This document shows positions 1 to 9,254 of a stretch of 64,000 nucleotides of DNA, piece by piece. The first letter of the stretch is position 1. Each line of letters starts with the position of its first letter. The position numbers and the translations under genes are program-made. Under the pieces are notes generated by a model, which did not search any database, was not told where the DNA came from, and saw only the letters and a program-made list of their open reading frames with translations. Source of the stretch: an uncultured Pedobacter sp. (GTDB taxonomy: Bacteria > Bacteroidota > Bacteroidia > Sphingobacteriales > Sphingobacteriaceae); the NCBI RefSeq assembly GCF_946480185.1, contig NZ_CAMLIG010000017.1:20960-84959 (forward strand), in the 5' to 3' direction.

Positions 1-462
1 ATCAATCAGGTTATATTTTGCTGCCAATTCCCAATGAGGCAATGCGTTTTTTGGTAAGTTGGGTAATTCTCCATTACTCAACACCACTTCATTTTCTTCG
101 GGAGTTTTTCCTCTCGGAACGCTACTGTGTGGTAAGTTGGGTAAAATCACCAACTTTTGTTGTAACTCATGCTCAATAATCGCTAATTCTTCCTGCAAGG
201 CTTTTACCTCTTCCTTAGATTTTGAGGTTTCTGCTTTTATCGCTTCTGCTTCCTCTTTTTTTCCGTTGCGCATCAATTCACCAATCTGTTTAGCCGCCGC
301 ATTACCTTTCGCTAACAGCTCATCTGCTTGTGCTTGGGTACTTTTTCTTTGATCATCTAAATGGATAATCTGGTCAACCAATTCTGGCTGGTTGAAATTC
401 TTTACGGCTAATCGCTCTAAAACTTCCTCTTTATTTTCGCGGATATAACTAACTTGCAGCAT
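1..462 (-). CDS. serS: Seryl-tRNA synthetase, N-terminal part (cut by window start)
   Basis: This reading frame on the minus strand starts at the ATG read from 462 and runs off the left edge, so only about 154 N-terminal residues are visible. They form the N-terminal tRNA-binding arm of class II seryl-tRNA synthetase: an opening MLQVSYIRENKEEV-type start, then a long charged helical hairpin rich in Lys, Glu and Gln, then the typical VILPNLPHSSVP link towards the catalytic core. The enzyme charges tRNA-Ser with serine in the cytoplasm. The catalytic domain with class II motifs 1-3 lies outside the window. It diverges from rsmI, and a -7 element (TATATTTG) lies at 477-484 on this strand. Confidence 0.93.
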   Translation of the reverse strand, partial: MLQVSYIRENKEEVLERLAVKNFNQPELVDQIIHLDDQRKSTQAQADELLAKGNAAAKQIGELMRNGKKEEAEAIKAETSKSKEEVKALQEELAIIEHELQQKLVILPNLPHSSVPRGKTPEENEVVLSNGELPNLPKNALPHWELAAKYNLID

Positions 463-476
463 CTTTTAATTTTTTA

Positions 477-484
477 CAAATATA
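477..484 (-). promoter_or_regulatory. -7 promoter element for serS
   Basis: Read on the minus strand the bases are TATATTTG, a full match to the Bacteroidota TAnnTTTG element, 14 nt before the serS ATG. No clear TTG (-33) is seen at the usual distance. Confidence 0.5.
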
Positions 485-539
485 GTATTGCGCAATGAGT
501 ATTGCATATCACAGACCAATAATTGTAAAATTGAAAAGA

Positions 540-547
540 TAAATTTG
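540..547 (+). promoter_or_regulatory. -7 promoter element for rsmI-lnt
   Basis: TAAATTTG matches TAnnTTTG and ends only 5 nt before the rsmI ATG at 553. If used, the transcript would start at or very near the start codon, giving a leaderless mRNA. Confidence 0.5.
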
Positions 548-552
548 ATGAT

Positions 553-1263
553 ATGAACGGCAAACTTTACTTGGTACCCACGCCAATTGGCAATTTAGAA
601 GACATTACTTTACGGGCTTTACGCATTTTAAAAGAAGTGGATTTAATTTTAGCCGAAGACACCCGTACATCTGCGCCTATGCTCAAACATTTTGAGATCG
701 ACCAAAAAGTTTTTGCCCATCATCAACATAATGAGCACAAGGCTGTTGCCGAGATTGTCAAATTTTTAAAAGAAGGTAAAAATATCGCCTTAATTTCTGA
801 TGCCGGTACGCCAGCTATTTCCGACCCAGGTTTTTTATTGGTTCGCGAGGTTTTAAAACATGATTTACCGGTAGAATGTTTGCCCGGAGCAACGGCTTTT
901 GTTCCGGCTTTGGTCAACTCGGGTTTACCCAATGATAGGTTTACTTTTGAAGGATTTTTACCTGTAAAAAAAGGTCGTCAAACCCGTCTAAAAGATTTGA
1001 TTTACGAACAACGCACCATGATTTTTTACGAATCTCCGCACCGTTTATTAAAAACCTTAGAAGAATTTATTGAATATTTTGGAGAGGAACGACAAGCCTC
1101 AATTTCCCGTGAGTTGACCAAAATGTTTGAAGAAAACGTACGTGGAACTTTAACAGAAATAAAAACGCATTTTGAAGAAAACATTTTAAAAGGTGAGTTT
1201 GTGATTATAGTTGCTGGAAGCGATAAACCAGCTCCAAAAAAAGACGAAAAATATTATAAATAA
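553..1263 (+). CDS. rsmI: 16S rRNA (cytidine-1402 2'-O) methyltransferase RsmI
   Basis: The 236-residue protein is a tetrapyrrole-methylase-fold SAM methyltransferase that 2'-O-methylates C1402 in the decoding centre of 16S rRNA. Family motifs are clear: PTPIGNLEDITLRAL near residues 10-24, the EDTRTS segment, SDAGTPAISDPG near residue 80, PGATAFVPALVNSGLP near 115, and FEGFLP. It is a little shorter than the E. coli enzyme (about 286 residues) and lacks a long C-terminal tail, as is common in Bacteroidota. It overlaps lnt by one base (TAATG), so the two are probably translationally coupled. The ATG sits just behind a -7 element. Confidence 0.95.
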   Translation: MNGKLYLVPTPIGNLEDITLRALRILKEVDLILAEDTRTSAPMLKHFEIDQKVFAHHQHNEHKAVAEIVKFLKEGKNIALISDAGTPAISDPGFLLVREVLKHDLPVECLPGATAFVPALVNSGLPNDRFTFEGFLPVKKGRQTRLKDLIYEQRTMIFYESPHRLLKTLEEFIEYFGEERQASISRELTKMFEENVRGTLTEIKTHFEENILKGEFVIIVAGSDKPAPKKDEKYYK

Positions 1264-2915
1264 TGAAAAGACACATCTGGCTGGCTTTACTTTCTAGCTT
1301 TTTACTTTGGTTGGCCTGGCCTCCTATTCCCTACACTTCCGTTATTTTATTGTTTGCATTAGTTCCTTTGATGATTGCTTTGCAGGAATTATCGGAAAGT
1401 GAGCGAGCAAAAAAGCCTATATTTTTAACCGCCGGCTTAACATTTTTGGTTTGGAATACGGCATCTATCTATTGGGTTTTTAATTCATTAAATGCGGTAA
1501 TGCCCACCATTGCGGCCTGTATTTTATCTTTAATTCCTTTTTGCTTAGGCGCTTTTTTAATGACTTTGAGTTTTTGGTTTTACCGAAAAATCGCTGCTAA
1601 AACTAAACCTATTATAGCCGATTTATGTTTAGTTGGCTTATGGATGAGCTACGAATATTTGCACCAAACATGGGATTTAAAATTCCCTTGGATGACTTTA
1701 GGAAATGGATTTGCTACCTCTGCCCAACTGATCCAATGGTACGAATACACCGGAGTTTACGGTGGAACTTTATGGATTTTGGTGAGTAATATTTTGATTT
1801 TTAGGATGTACGAACAAATTAAAAATACAAAATTAGAAAGTAAAAATACAGAGGCTGGCAAGTTGCACAACAAGAAATCAAGTTTAGCTTTAATTAGTTT
1901 ACTGGCTTGGATTGTGCTCCCGGTGACGGTTTCGTTGTATATGTACAACAATTACGAGGAAGAAGTTAACCCTTCTGATGTAGTGGTAGTCCAGCCAAAT
2001 ATTGATCCGTATGGCAAAAACTTTATTTATACACCCGAGGAACAACTGAATAAATTGATAAAACTGAGTAAAGAAAAAGGACAGGTAAATACTGAGTTTT
2101 TTATTTGGCCCGAAACTGCTTTAGTTGGCTTTACAGAAGAAGACCGATTTTTAGAGAGTCGGAATTTCACAACCGTAAATCACTTTTTGGATAGCTTTAA
2201 AAATGCAACAGTAATCACTGGTGCAGAGACCTATTTGGTTTATCAAAACAAAAGGACTGAATCCGCGAGATTTGACCAACAAAATAACATCTATTGGGAT
2301 AGCTTTAATGCTGCTGTTGCAATTGAAAATTCGCCAAAACTGCAGTTTTACCATAAATCTAAATTGGTTCCGGGTGTAGAAAAAATGCCATTTCCGGCAT
2401 TGCTAAAAGTTCTGAACCCGCTTTTTGAAAAATTTGGAGGCACAACAGGTGGTTACGGAGCACAAAAAGAACCTAGCAATTTATACGCTTCTAGCGGAAT
2501 AGGCGTGGTTCCGGCTATCTGTTACGAGTCTATTTGGGGAGATTGGATTGCGAAATCCGTAAATAAGGGTGCTCAATTTATTGCAGTGATTACCAATGAC
2601 GGTTGGTGGGGAAATACCACAGGAAAAGACCAACACCTAGATTACGCCCGATTAAGAGCAATTGAAAACCGACGGTGGGTGGCTCGTTCTGCCAACACGG
2701 GGATTTCGGCCTTTATTAACCAGCGTGGAGATGTGGTGCAAAAAACCGAATGGTGGAAAGATGCGGTAATTAAACAGGATATCAACTTAAACTCTGAACT
2801 CACTTTTTACACCAAACATCAGGACTGGATTGTTTATCCATTTTTGGTGATTGGGGTTTTGAGCTTGATTTACTCGGTTTTGATTAAGGTTTTCAGAAAG
2901 GATAAGGTTTCATGA
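1263..2915 (+). CDS. lnt: Apolipoprotein N-acyltransferase Lnt
   Basis: This 550-residue inner-membrane protein transfers the third acyl chain to the N-terminal Cys of lipoproteins. The first half has about six hydrophobic segments and the second half is the nitrilase-like domain. The catalytic triad is visible: Glu284 in IWPETAL, Lys365 in FYHKSK, and Cys420 in PAICYES. These fit E267, K335 and C387 of the E. coli enzyme. The window encodes several lipoproteins that would be substrates, including those at 43346, 45023 and 53080. The start codon shares its A with the rsmI stop codon. Confidence 0.95.
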   Translation: MKRHIWLALLSSFLLWLAWPPIPYTSVILLFALVPLMIALQELSESERAKKPIFLTAGLTFLVWNTASIYWVFNSLNAVMPTIAACILSLIPFCLGAFLMTLSFWFYRKIAAKTKPIIADLCLVGLWMSYEYLHQTWDLKFPWMTLGNGFATSAQLIQWYEYTGVYGGTLWILVSNILIFRMYEQIKNTKLESKNTEAGKLHNKKSSLALISLLAWIVLPVTVSLYMYNNYEEEVNPSDVVVVQPNIDPYGKNFIYTPEEQLNKLIKLSKEKGQVNTEFFIWPETALVGFTEEDRFLESRNFTTVNHFLDSFKNATVITGAETYLVYQNKRTESARFDQQNNIYWDSFNAAVAIENSPKLQFYHKSKLVPGVEKMPFPALLKVLNPLFEKFGGTTGGYGAQKEPSNLYASSGIGVVPAICYESIWGDWIAKSVNKGAQFIAVITNDGWWGNTTGKDQHLDYARLRAIENRRWVARSANTGISAFINQRGDVVQKTEWWKDAVIKQDINLNSELTFYTKHQDWIVYPFLVIGVLSLIYSVLIKVFRKDKVS

Positions 2916-2986
2916 CTGGGCCATTGCTAGGGCTGTTTTTCCGAACTTCAGATTTAAAAACAATACCCTTAAGTTAAAATATTCTT

Positions 2987-3118
2987 CTGCTTTTCGTCAT
3001 TTCGACGATAAGAGAAATTTCACATACAAAGTTTCCAGTTCGCATGAAAAACCTTGCAATTTTAAAAATCGCATGGGAACCTATTTGTGAGATGTCTCGT
3101 TGCCTCGACATGACGACG
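2987..3118. repeat. Imperfect inverted repeat, REP-like
   Basis: The left arm (about 2994-3025) reads CGTCATTTCGACGATAAGAG onwards. The right arm (about 3087-3118) read on the other strand gives a closely similar CGTCATGTCGAGGCAACGAG. The arms are separated by about 60 bases and could fold into a long hairpin. This style of intergenic palindrome is common in Sphingobacteriaceae. It lies between lnt and the convergent gene at 3144. Confidence 0.6.
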
Positions 3119-3143
3119 CTTTTAAATTGAAAAAAATCCTTCT

Positions 3144-3539
3144 CTAAAAGGATTTAATAGTAACCTCTCCCATTCCATTTTTCTCGTAAACAGCCAAACA
3201 AAGCTTTCTAAATTGTTCCGCAAAAACAGGTTCAGTTAAACTCACAGTATTAGGGAAAGGTTTGTCTTGGGCAAAAAAGTAAACCTTAGTGTTTCCGTAT
3301 TTGGTATGGGGCAAAAAATCGCCATAGGTTTTCATATCCACAAAATTTGCGGTATCAACCGTAACTATATAAGCTCTTAAAACTGGCCCAACGTTTTGTT
3401 CATTTCTTACAAAACTTATCTCCTTGAATTTCGTTTTCAGATTTTTAATTCCCGGTTGCGAAAGACTATTATAAATCATTATTCCGATTAAAATGATAAC
3501 TACGGAAATTAGGATTGTTTTACGGTTGGGATTTTTCAT
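3144..3539 (-). CDS. Small single-pass membrane protein, function unknown
   Basis: This encodes 131 residues. Residues 1-7 are basic and residues 8-26 form one hydrophobic helix, so it is probably anchored in the inner membrane with the rest outside the cytoplasm, or it carries an uncleaved signal. The C-terminal 100 residues are a mixed alpha/beta globular region with no motif I can name. It stands alone between two repeat-rich intergenic stretches and converges on lnt. I assign no function. The coding call rests on an intact frame with a plausible N-terminus and on the lack of any competing frame. Confidence 0.7.
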   Translation of the reverse strand: MKNPNRKTILISVVIILIGIMIYNSLSQPGIKNLKTKFKEISFVRNEQNVGPVLRAYIVTVDTANFVDMKTYGDFLPHTKYGNTKVYFFAQDKPFPNTVSLTEPVFAEQFRKLCLAVYEKNGMGEVTIKSF

Positions 3540-3897
3540 GATTACTTATTCGTTCGGGATTGCAAGGTATTGCTTTTATTTTTCGATTCATTAAATCGAA
3601 GCAATTTTGTGCTTTACTAAAAAAGATATCATCAGAAAGACTGATGTAATTGACGTCAAAATATCAAATGATTTAATCCCAAATCAGTCCCGTGTTAGGG
3701 ATAGCAGTGAAAATCCTTTTTGTAATGCTGAGCGGAGTCGAAGTATAACAAAAAAGATTGTAACGTATAGCCCGGCCCGCCAGTTGGCGGAAACACCCAA
3801 AATATAATTACCAACAAATACCTTTCACCCAAAACCTTACACCGCTTCTTTAAATCTTCTGATAAAAAGCCTTATTTTTACACAAATTTATTTTGAA
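3540..3897. other. Intergenic region with a REP-like half element
   Basis: No convincing gene is present. The bases near 3717-3746 contain a GCTGAGCGGAGTCGAAG motif that recurs on the other strand near 15878-15905. The short frame at 3607-3807 on the plus strand translates this repeat and is not credible. The last 60 bases are AT-rich and probably hold the ispG promoter; TTATTTTG just before the ATG is a near match to the -7 element. Confidence 0.5.
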
Positions 3898-5886
3898 ATG
3901 GACGAGAAAGCGAACGCTTTAAAAGGGATATATTGTAATTCTTTAACACAATACAGCAGATTTTCAACCAAAGAAGTTAATATTGGCGGCGTAAAAATGG
4001 GTGGCACACAGCCTATCCGTATCCAGTCGATGACAACAGCTTTCACTATGGACACTGAAGCTTCCATTGCGCAAAGCATTAGGATGATTGATGCCGGATG
4101 CGAATATGTGAGGATTACTGCGCCATCGATAAAAGAAGCACAAAACTTAGCCGAAATTAAAAAAGGTTTGGCAGAAAAAGGTTATCACACGCCTATTGTT
4201 GCCGATATTCACTTTACACCAAACGCCGCCGAATTGGCTGCCAAGATTGTAGAAAAAGTAAGGGTTAACCCCGGAAATTACGCCGATAAAAAGAAATTTG
4301 AAGAGATAGATTACACGCCGGAAGCCTATGAAAAGGAACTGGCGAGGATAAAGAAGAAGTTTTCGCCATTGGTGGAAATTTGCAAAGCCCACGGAACGGC
4401 CATGCGTATTGGCACTAACCACGGTTCACTTTCTGACAGGATTATGAGCTGGTATGGCGATACACCGAAGGGAATGGTGGAATCGGCAATGGAATTTATT
4501 AGGATTTGCCGTGAGCTGGATTACCATGACTTGGTGATTTCTATGAAATCGAGCAATACGCAGGTGATGGTGCAGGCTTACCGTTTGTTGGTTCAAACCA
4601 TGGTTGCCGAAGGGATGAATTATCCTTTGCATTTAGGCGTTACCGAAGCTGGTGACGGCGAAGATGGCAGAATTAAATCGGCAGTGGGAATTGGAACTTT
4701 GCTGGAAGACGGCTTAGGCGATACCATTAGGATTTCTTTAACAGAAGAACCCGAATTTGAGATTCCGGTAGCGCAAGCTTTGGCAAAACGCTATGAGCAG
4801 AGAAAATCTGTTTCGGTGGATGCGGTGGAAACCCCGGATTTTGAAATTCCGGAAGGTTTCTCGCCTTTTGAGTACAATAAAAGGGCATCGGCAGAATTAA
4901 ATACTTTCATCGGCGGACATCAAGTGCCACGAGTAGTTTTGGATTTATCTGATCAAAACTTAAAAGACGCACAAATTTTAGCCCCTGCCGGCTATAATTA
5001 TTCGCCGATTTTGGATAAATACAATATGGGCGACCAGTCCATAGATTTTGCTTATTTAGGCGACGAATTACCATCTTTTAATTTCCCCGGAAATTTAAAA
5101 CAGCTTTATAATTATCATACATGGTTAAAGCTAAAAAGCAAAATGAATTGTCATCCGCTGTTTTCGCTGAAAGAATACTTGTCTGCAACAGAAAAAGACA
5201 AATCGCTAAACCTTGTTCGGGTTTGCCATAAAGATTTAGATGGCGATGATTTTGCCAATATCCCTTTTGATAAAACTTTGGTTTTTGTTTTGGAAACTAA
5301 TAAAGAACACGGAATGGCAGATCAAAGAGCTTTCTTTTTTAAACTGATGAATGCCGGAATTGATACGCCAGTAATTGTTAAACGAAGCTATACTTTTGAT
5401 GATGCAGATAGTTTAGATCAAAAAGAGTTAAAAACTCAATTATACGGTGCTACTGACTTAGGTGCTTTATTGTTAGATGGTTTGGGCGATGGCATTTGGC
5501 TGGATGCGCCACAGGTTTCGACCAAATTTAGGGTTTCTACTTCTTTCGGGATTTTACAGGCAACCCGTTCGCGTATCTCAAAAACAGAATACATCAGTTG
5601 TCCAAGTTGCGGACGTACACAATTTGATTTGCAGGAAACAACGCAGATGATCCGTAGCAAAACCGACCATTTAAAAGGTGTTAAAATTGGGATTATGGGC
5701 TGTATTGTAAATGGCCCTGGAGAAATGGCTGATGCCGATTATGGCTATGTTGGCACTGGTCCCGGCAAAATCACTTTGTACCGAAGTAAAGAAGTGGTAA
5801 AGAAAAACGTGAATTCTAAAGATGCTTTAAATGAGCTGATTGAGATTATAAAAGAAGACGGGAATTGGGTGGAGAAGGAAGTTTAA
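3898..5886 (+). CDS. ispG: 4-hydroxy-3-methylbut-2-en-1-yl diphosphate synthase IspG (long form)
   Basis: This iron-sulfur enzyme catalyses the step of the MEP isoprenoid pathway that converts methylerythritol cyclodiphosphate to HMBPP. The protein has 662 residues, against about 370 in E. coli, because of a large insert between the TIM-barrel domain (residues 20-300) and the C-terminal sulfite-reductase-like domain. This long form is typical of Bacteroidota, Chlamydia and plants. The 4Fe-4S ligands are visible: Cys568 and Cys571 in CPSCGRTQ, and Cys602 in GCIVNGPGE, with the following Glu609. It appears to be transcribed alone or with the TMEM175-like gene 66 bp downstream. Confidence 0.96.
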   Translation: MDEKANALKGIYCNSLTQYSRFSTKEVNIGGVKMGGTQPIRIQSMTTAFTMDTEASIAQSIRMIDAGCEYVRITAPSIKEAQNLAEIKKGLAEKGYHTPIVADIHFTPNAAELAAKIVEKVRVNPGNYADKKKFEEIDYTPEAYEKELARIKKKFSPLVEICKAHGTAMRIGTNHGSLSDRIMSWYGDTPKGMVESAMEFIRICRELDYHDLVISMKSSNTQVMVQAYRLLVQTMVAEGMNYPLHLGVTEAGDGEDGRIKSAVGIGTLLEDGLGDTIRISLTEEPEFEIPVAQALAKRYEQRKSVSVDAVETPDFEIPEGFSPFEYNKRASAELNTFIGGHQVPRVVLDLSDQNLKDAQILAPAGYNYSPILDKYNMGDQSIDFAYLGDELPSFNFPGNLKQLYNYHTWLKLKSKMNCHPLFSLKEYLSATEKDKSLNLVRVCHKDLDGDDFANIPFDKTLVFVLETNKEHGMADQRAFFFKLMNAGIDTPVIVKRSYTFDDADSLDQKELKTQLYGATDLGALLLDGLGDGIWLDAPQVSTKFRVSTSFGILQATRSRISKTEYISCPSCGRTQFDLQETTQMIRSKTDHLKGVKIGIMGCIVNGPGEMADADYGYVGTGPGKITLYRSKEVVKKNVNSKDALNELIEIIKEDGNWVEKEV

Positions 5887-5952
5887 AAAGTTTTAGGTTG
5901 TAAGTATTAGGTAATAAGTTTCAATAACGTTCTTTACAAAAGAATATAAAAA

Positions 5953-6540
5953 ATGAATAAAACGAGAATGGAGGCTTTTAGTGATGGTGTTTTGGCCATT
6001 ATTATTACCATTATGGTTTTAGAAATTAAAGTCCCGCATGGTGCTGAATTTGCTGATTTAAAACCTTTGATTCCGGTTGCTTTAAGTTATGTTTTAAGTT
6101 TTATTTATATTGGGATTTACTGGAACAACCACCACCACATGATGCACACGGTTAAAAATGTGAGTGGCGGAATTTTATGGGCAAACCTACATTTACTTTT
6201 CTGGTTATCCTTAATTCCTTTTGCAACCGGCTGGCTGGGCGAAAACCATTTAACTGCGCTGCCATTGGCGCTCTATGGTTTTGTTTTGTTGATGGCCGCA
6301 ATTGCTTATTGGATTTTACAAAGCATCATCATCAAACAACATGGCAATCATTCAATTTTGGGTAAAGCCGTAGGAAAGGATTTAAAAGGAAAAGCTTCTC
6401 CGATGATTTACACTTTGGGAATACTGGCTTCATTTTGGGTAAGCTGGCTAGCCATTACTCTGTATGTTGTAGTTGCCTTAATGTGGTTAATTCCGGATAA
6501 AAGGATTGAGATTATTTTAACGCATGAAAAGGAGGAATAA
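5953..6540 (+). CDS. TMEM175/DUF1211-family membrane protein, putative K+ channel
   Basis: This 195-residue integral membrane protein carries the family signature FSDGV at residues 9-13, followed by AIIITIMVLEIKVP. Bacterial members with one six-helix repeat form tetrameric potassium-permeable channels, with pore-lining hydrophobic residues in the first helix. The sequence shows five to six hydrophobic segments separated by short loops, including a His-rich NNHHHMMH turn after the second helix. It follows ispG on the same strand and nearly abuts a convergent broken ATPase gene. Family membership is seen; channel activity is inferred. Confidence 0.85.
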   Translation: MNKTRMEAFSDGVLAIIITIMVLEIKVPHGAEFADLKPLIPVALSYVLSFIYIGIYWNNHHHMMHTVKNVSGGILWANLHLLFWLSLIPFATGWLGENHLTALPLALYGFVLLMAAIAYWILQSIIIKQHGNHSILGKAVGKDLKGKASPMIYTLGILASFWVSWLAITLYVVVALMWLIPDKRIEIILTHEKEE

Positions 6541-6545
6541 CCAAA

Positions 6546-7726
6546 TTAAAACAAGTCGTTTGGATTTAGTTTCAAGAAATCCTGCCATGGCAAACCGCCG
6601 TTTCCTATCATCAAAACTTTATCTGGCTGGTACATTTTACTAAAAGCATTCATCCCACTTGTACTTTTGGTACTATTCGTTTTTACTTCCAACCCTATTA
6701 CTTTTCCTCGTTTTTCTAAAACGAAATCCAATTCCTCATTTCTATGTCGCCAATAATAGACTTTAAAGTTATGGGTTAAAGAAGAATTGATTAAATGACT
6801 CCCAATTGCAGATTCGACCATACGTCCCCATTCTTCTTTCTTTGTTAAAATTTCATCAAAAAACTCAATCCGTTGGGCGCTGATTAATGCATTATTATGT
6901 ACTTGAAATTTCGGGCTTGATGAACGCTTTCTAATCACATCTGCCGCGTATTTTTCAATCCCAGCTAGTAAACCGGCTGTATCTAGCAAATCCAAATAAT
7001 TGGAAATTGTAGTGGTATTTCCTGCGTCTTGCAACTGCCCCATTACTTTTGTGTAAGATAAAATCTGACCCGAATACAAACAGCCCAATTCAAACAAACG
7101 CTTCATTAAAGCTGGCTTATCAATCCGCGTAAACTTTAAAATATTGGTTATCTGGTTTCAATTAAAGCATTAATTACATAATTTTTCCATCGTTCCTCAT
7201 CATTAATTAAAGATACAGAACCCGGATAAGCGCCAAACCAAACATATTGTTCCGCCGTAAAACCAAATGCTTCTTCCATTTCTGTAAAACTCCAATGGGC
7301 AATGTACGTACTTTCAAATCTACCGACTAAGGACTCTGTTAAACCTTGTTGCAGTAATAAACGTGAAGAACCTAAAAGAATAACCTTTAATTTGAGTTTG
7401 TTTTTGGTGTCTTCTTCCCATAATTTTTTTACGATTTCGCTCCAGTTATCAATCTTTTGGATCTCATCAATCACCAATAGACAGTCTTGTATTTCTGTGT
7501 TATTATTTAGCAATCTCGCTTTTTCCCATAGTGCCGAAATCCAAGTTTGGTCTGATGCCGGAACGGCATCTGCGGATTCAAAAATATAGGCACAACCAAT
7601 TTTTGCTGTTAATTGTTCAATTAAAGTTGTTTTACCCACTTGTCTTGGACCCATTAACACTTGAATGAACTGTCTTGGCTCGTTCATACGTGTTATAAGT
7701 TTCTCTAAATAAGCTCGTTGGAACAT
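6546..7726 (-). pseudogene. AAA ATPase with DUF4143 domain, split by a one-base frameshift
   Basis: Two consecutive minus-strand frames form one protein. The first (7726 to 7148) is an AAA_14-type ATPase with Walker A GPRQVGKTT near residues 26-34 and Walker B LLVIDEIQK. The second (frame read from before 7106 to 6546) holds the winged-helix and DUF4143 nuclease-like part, with ELDFVLEKRG and GLEVK. The first frame stops just after ALIETR. A missing base near 7154-7158, for example a CC run that should be CCC, would restore ALIETQITNILKFTRIDKPAL, the expected family sequence across the junction. It is therefore either inactivated or a sequencing indel. Members are often accessory genes of unclear role. 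Confidence 0.85.
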
Positions 7727-7807
7727 AATTTACAAATTACTCAATGTATTGAGTAAAATGAAATTAATTTACAAGAAATCTAATAGTCTCTTTTAGAAAA
7801 AGAGAAA

Positions 7808-8638
7808 TTAATGTGTTATAAATTCAATAGAAGCTTGCATAAATTTCTTTAAATCCTCTGGAAGTTCATTTCCAGTATAAGGATGCAAAGCGCCAAAAAC
7901 GTGATTTGCACCTTCTAAAATCAAAAGTTTAGATTGCTTTTGTAAGCGATGAAATTCTTCGGCGACCGCTACTTTTACAGCCGGATCTTCTGTTCCCTGC
8001 GCAATTAGCCACGGCTTATTTATAGAACTTGCCGCAGTTTGCAAATTATAATCTTTTTCATGGGTTAAAACATCGTTCAACAATTCAACAGAAAGTGGCA
8101 TCTGTTCTTTTGTTCTTCCGTTTAAGATGTAGCGTACGCCTTTTTCTTTCCAATCGGCTTCATCTTCTTTGCTCCATAAGTTTCTGAAACTGCCTATAGA
8201 AGCCCAAGTAATTAGCTTAATCACTCTTTTATCTTTTTCGGCTTGCAAAATTGATAAAGCCCCACCCCTACTATGTCCTAATAAAACAATCTGCAGGTGC
8301 GGAAATTTTTCTTTTGCGTAAGTAATTACCTTATCTAAATCATAAAGCTCCTTACTTGGAGTATTTTCTGAAAAAGCCTGTAAATCTTTTATATCCGAAA
8401 GATCATCTGCTTTTACGCCACTGTGTGAAAAGTTGAATTTCAGAAAATAAATTCCAGCATCTGCGAAAGCTTCGGCTATTAAGTGATGCGCACCCCAATC
8501 CTTAAAACCTTTAAACCCATGAACAAAAATCACCAAATAATCTGGGTAAGCATTGGCGTAAGTAATATCGCCAATGATTGGTTTATTGTTTGAACCTGTA
8601 ATTTGGAAAGTTTCCTTGCTAAAAGTAGGTTTGGGCAT
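7808..8638 (-). CDS. Alpha/beta hydrolase, probable esterase or peptidase of the dienelactone-hydrolase type
   Basis: This 276-residue single-domain alpha/beta hydrolase has the oxyanion segment FVHGFKGFKDWG near residues 38-49 and the nucleophile elbow GHSRGG with Ser123. The likely acid is Asp218 in QGTEDPAV and the likely base is His246 in GANHVFG. There is no signal peptide, so it is cytoplasmic. The substrate cannot be named from sequence; related proteins are annotated as serine aminopeptidase S33-like hydrolases. It lies 15 bases downstream of the DUF3467 gene on the same strand, so the two are probably co-transcribed. Confidence 0.88.
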   Translation of the reverse strand: MPKPTFSKETFQITGSNNKPIIGDITYANAYPDYLVIFVHGFKGFKDWGAHHLIAEAFADAGIYFLKFNFSHSGVKADDLSDIKDLQAFSENTPSKELYDLDKVITYAKEKFPHLQIVLLGHSRGGALSILQAEKDKRVIKLITWASIGSFRNLWSKEDEADWKEKGVRYILNGRTKEQMPLSVELLNDVLTHEKDYNLQTAASSINKPWLIAQGTEDPAVKVAVAEEFHRLQKQSKLLILEGANHVFGALHPYTGNELPEDLKKFMQASIEFITH

Positions 8639-8653
8639 CGCGATAGTTTAAAT

Positions 8654-8968
8654 TTAAGCTTGTGCTGGTGGCCCGCCAAAATTAAATGGCATTCCTCCGT
8701 TATTGTCGCCACCCACTTTAATGGTTCCATTAATCATCTCAAACTTTGCGATGTTATCTTCCAAAGCGCTCATTAAGCGTTTAGCATGATCTGGAGTTAA
8801 CACAATTCTGCTTTTTACTTTTGCTTTTGGCACACCCGGCATTACACGGATAAAATCCAATACAAACTCGCTGTTTGAATGGGTGATGATGGCTAGGTTT
8901 GAATAAATTCCTTCGGCCAATTCTTCTGATAGTTCTATATTTAGTTGATTGTCGTTTTGTTCTTCCAT
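8654..8968 (-). CDS. DUF3467 family protein
   Basis: The 104-residue protein has the DUF3467 pattern: an acidic start, AEGIYSNLAIITHSNSEFVLDFIRVMPG, then a segment of the SRIVLTPDHAKRLMSALEDNI type, and a Gly/Pro/Asn-rich tail. The family is widespread in Bacteroidota and its function is unknown. It has no membrane segment or signal peptide. It starts the two-gene unit with the hydrolase at 7808. Confidence 0.9.
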   Translation of the reverse strand: MEEQNDNQLNIELSEELAEGIYSNLAIITHSNSEFVLDFIRVMPGVPKAKVKSRIVLTPDHAKRLMSALEDNIAKFEMINGTIKVGGDNNGGMPFNFGGPPAQA

Positions 8969-9093
8969 AAAGCTAAAATAGAAATTCCCGTTGTATTATT
9001 GCTCTTGTATTCGTTATTTTAAATTATAAAACAAATTCAATCTGTAAACAACACACTGTTTAAAATAGAATTTGCTGTAACACTGTTTAATAA

Positions 9094-9152
9094 ACTGGAT
9101 TGTAGCGGATACCGGCCTGTGGTTAATGCCTGTGCAGTATGAGCGAAAAGCC
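9094..9152. repeat. Dispersed intergenic repeat, copy D
   Basis: The stretch GATACCGGCCTGTGGTTAAT followed by GCCTGTGCAGTATGAGCG aligns with GATACCGCTCAGTGCTTAAC and GCCTAGCACAGTATGAACG in copy C at 40280-40348. It lies between two minus-strand transcription units. Confidence 0.5.
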
Positions 9153-9199
9153 AGACTGGCCAACGTTAATTGCAATACAGTACCTTTTCAAAAAAGCAC

Positions 9200-9229
9200 A
9201 AAAAAAGTCGGCCAAATGATTGCCGACTT
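9200..9229 (-). terminator. Rho-independent terminator of the ligA-dapA operon
   Basis: An 8-bp perfect stem AAGTCGGC/GCCGACTT (9205-9212 with 9222-9229) with a 9-base loop is followed on the minus strand by seven T. It lies 26 bases after the dapA stop. Confidence 0.85.
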
Positions 9230-9254
9230 CCTACTATATTTTATAAAAAACCTT

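Noticed and set aside
59..352. 97-residue plus-strand frame at the left edge
   Set aside because: It lies antisense to the clear seryl-tRNA synthetase frame and has no protein character of its own.
3607..3807. 66-residue plus-strand frame
   Set aside because: It translates a REP-like intergenic repeat (GAGCGGAGTCGAAG) and has no credible start or family.
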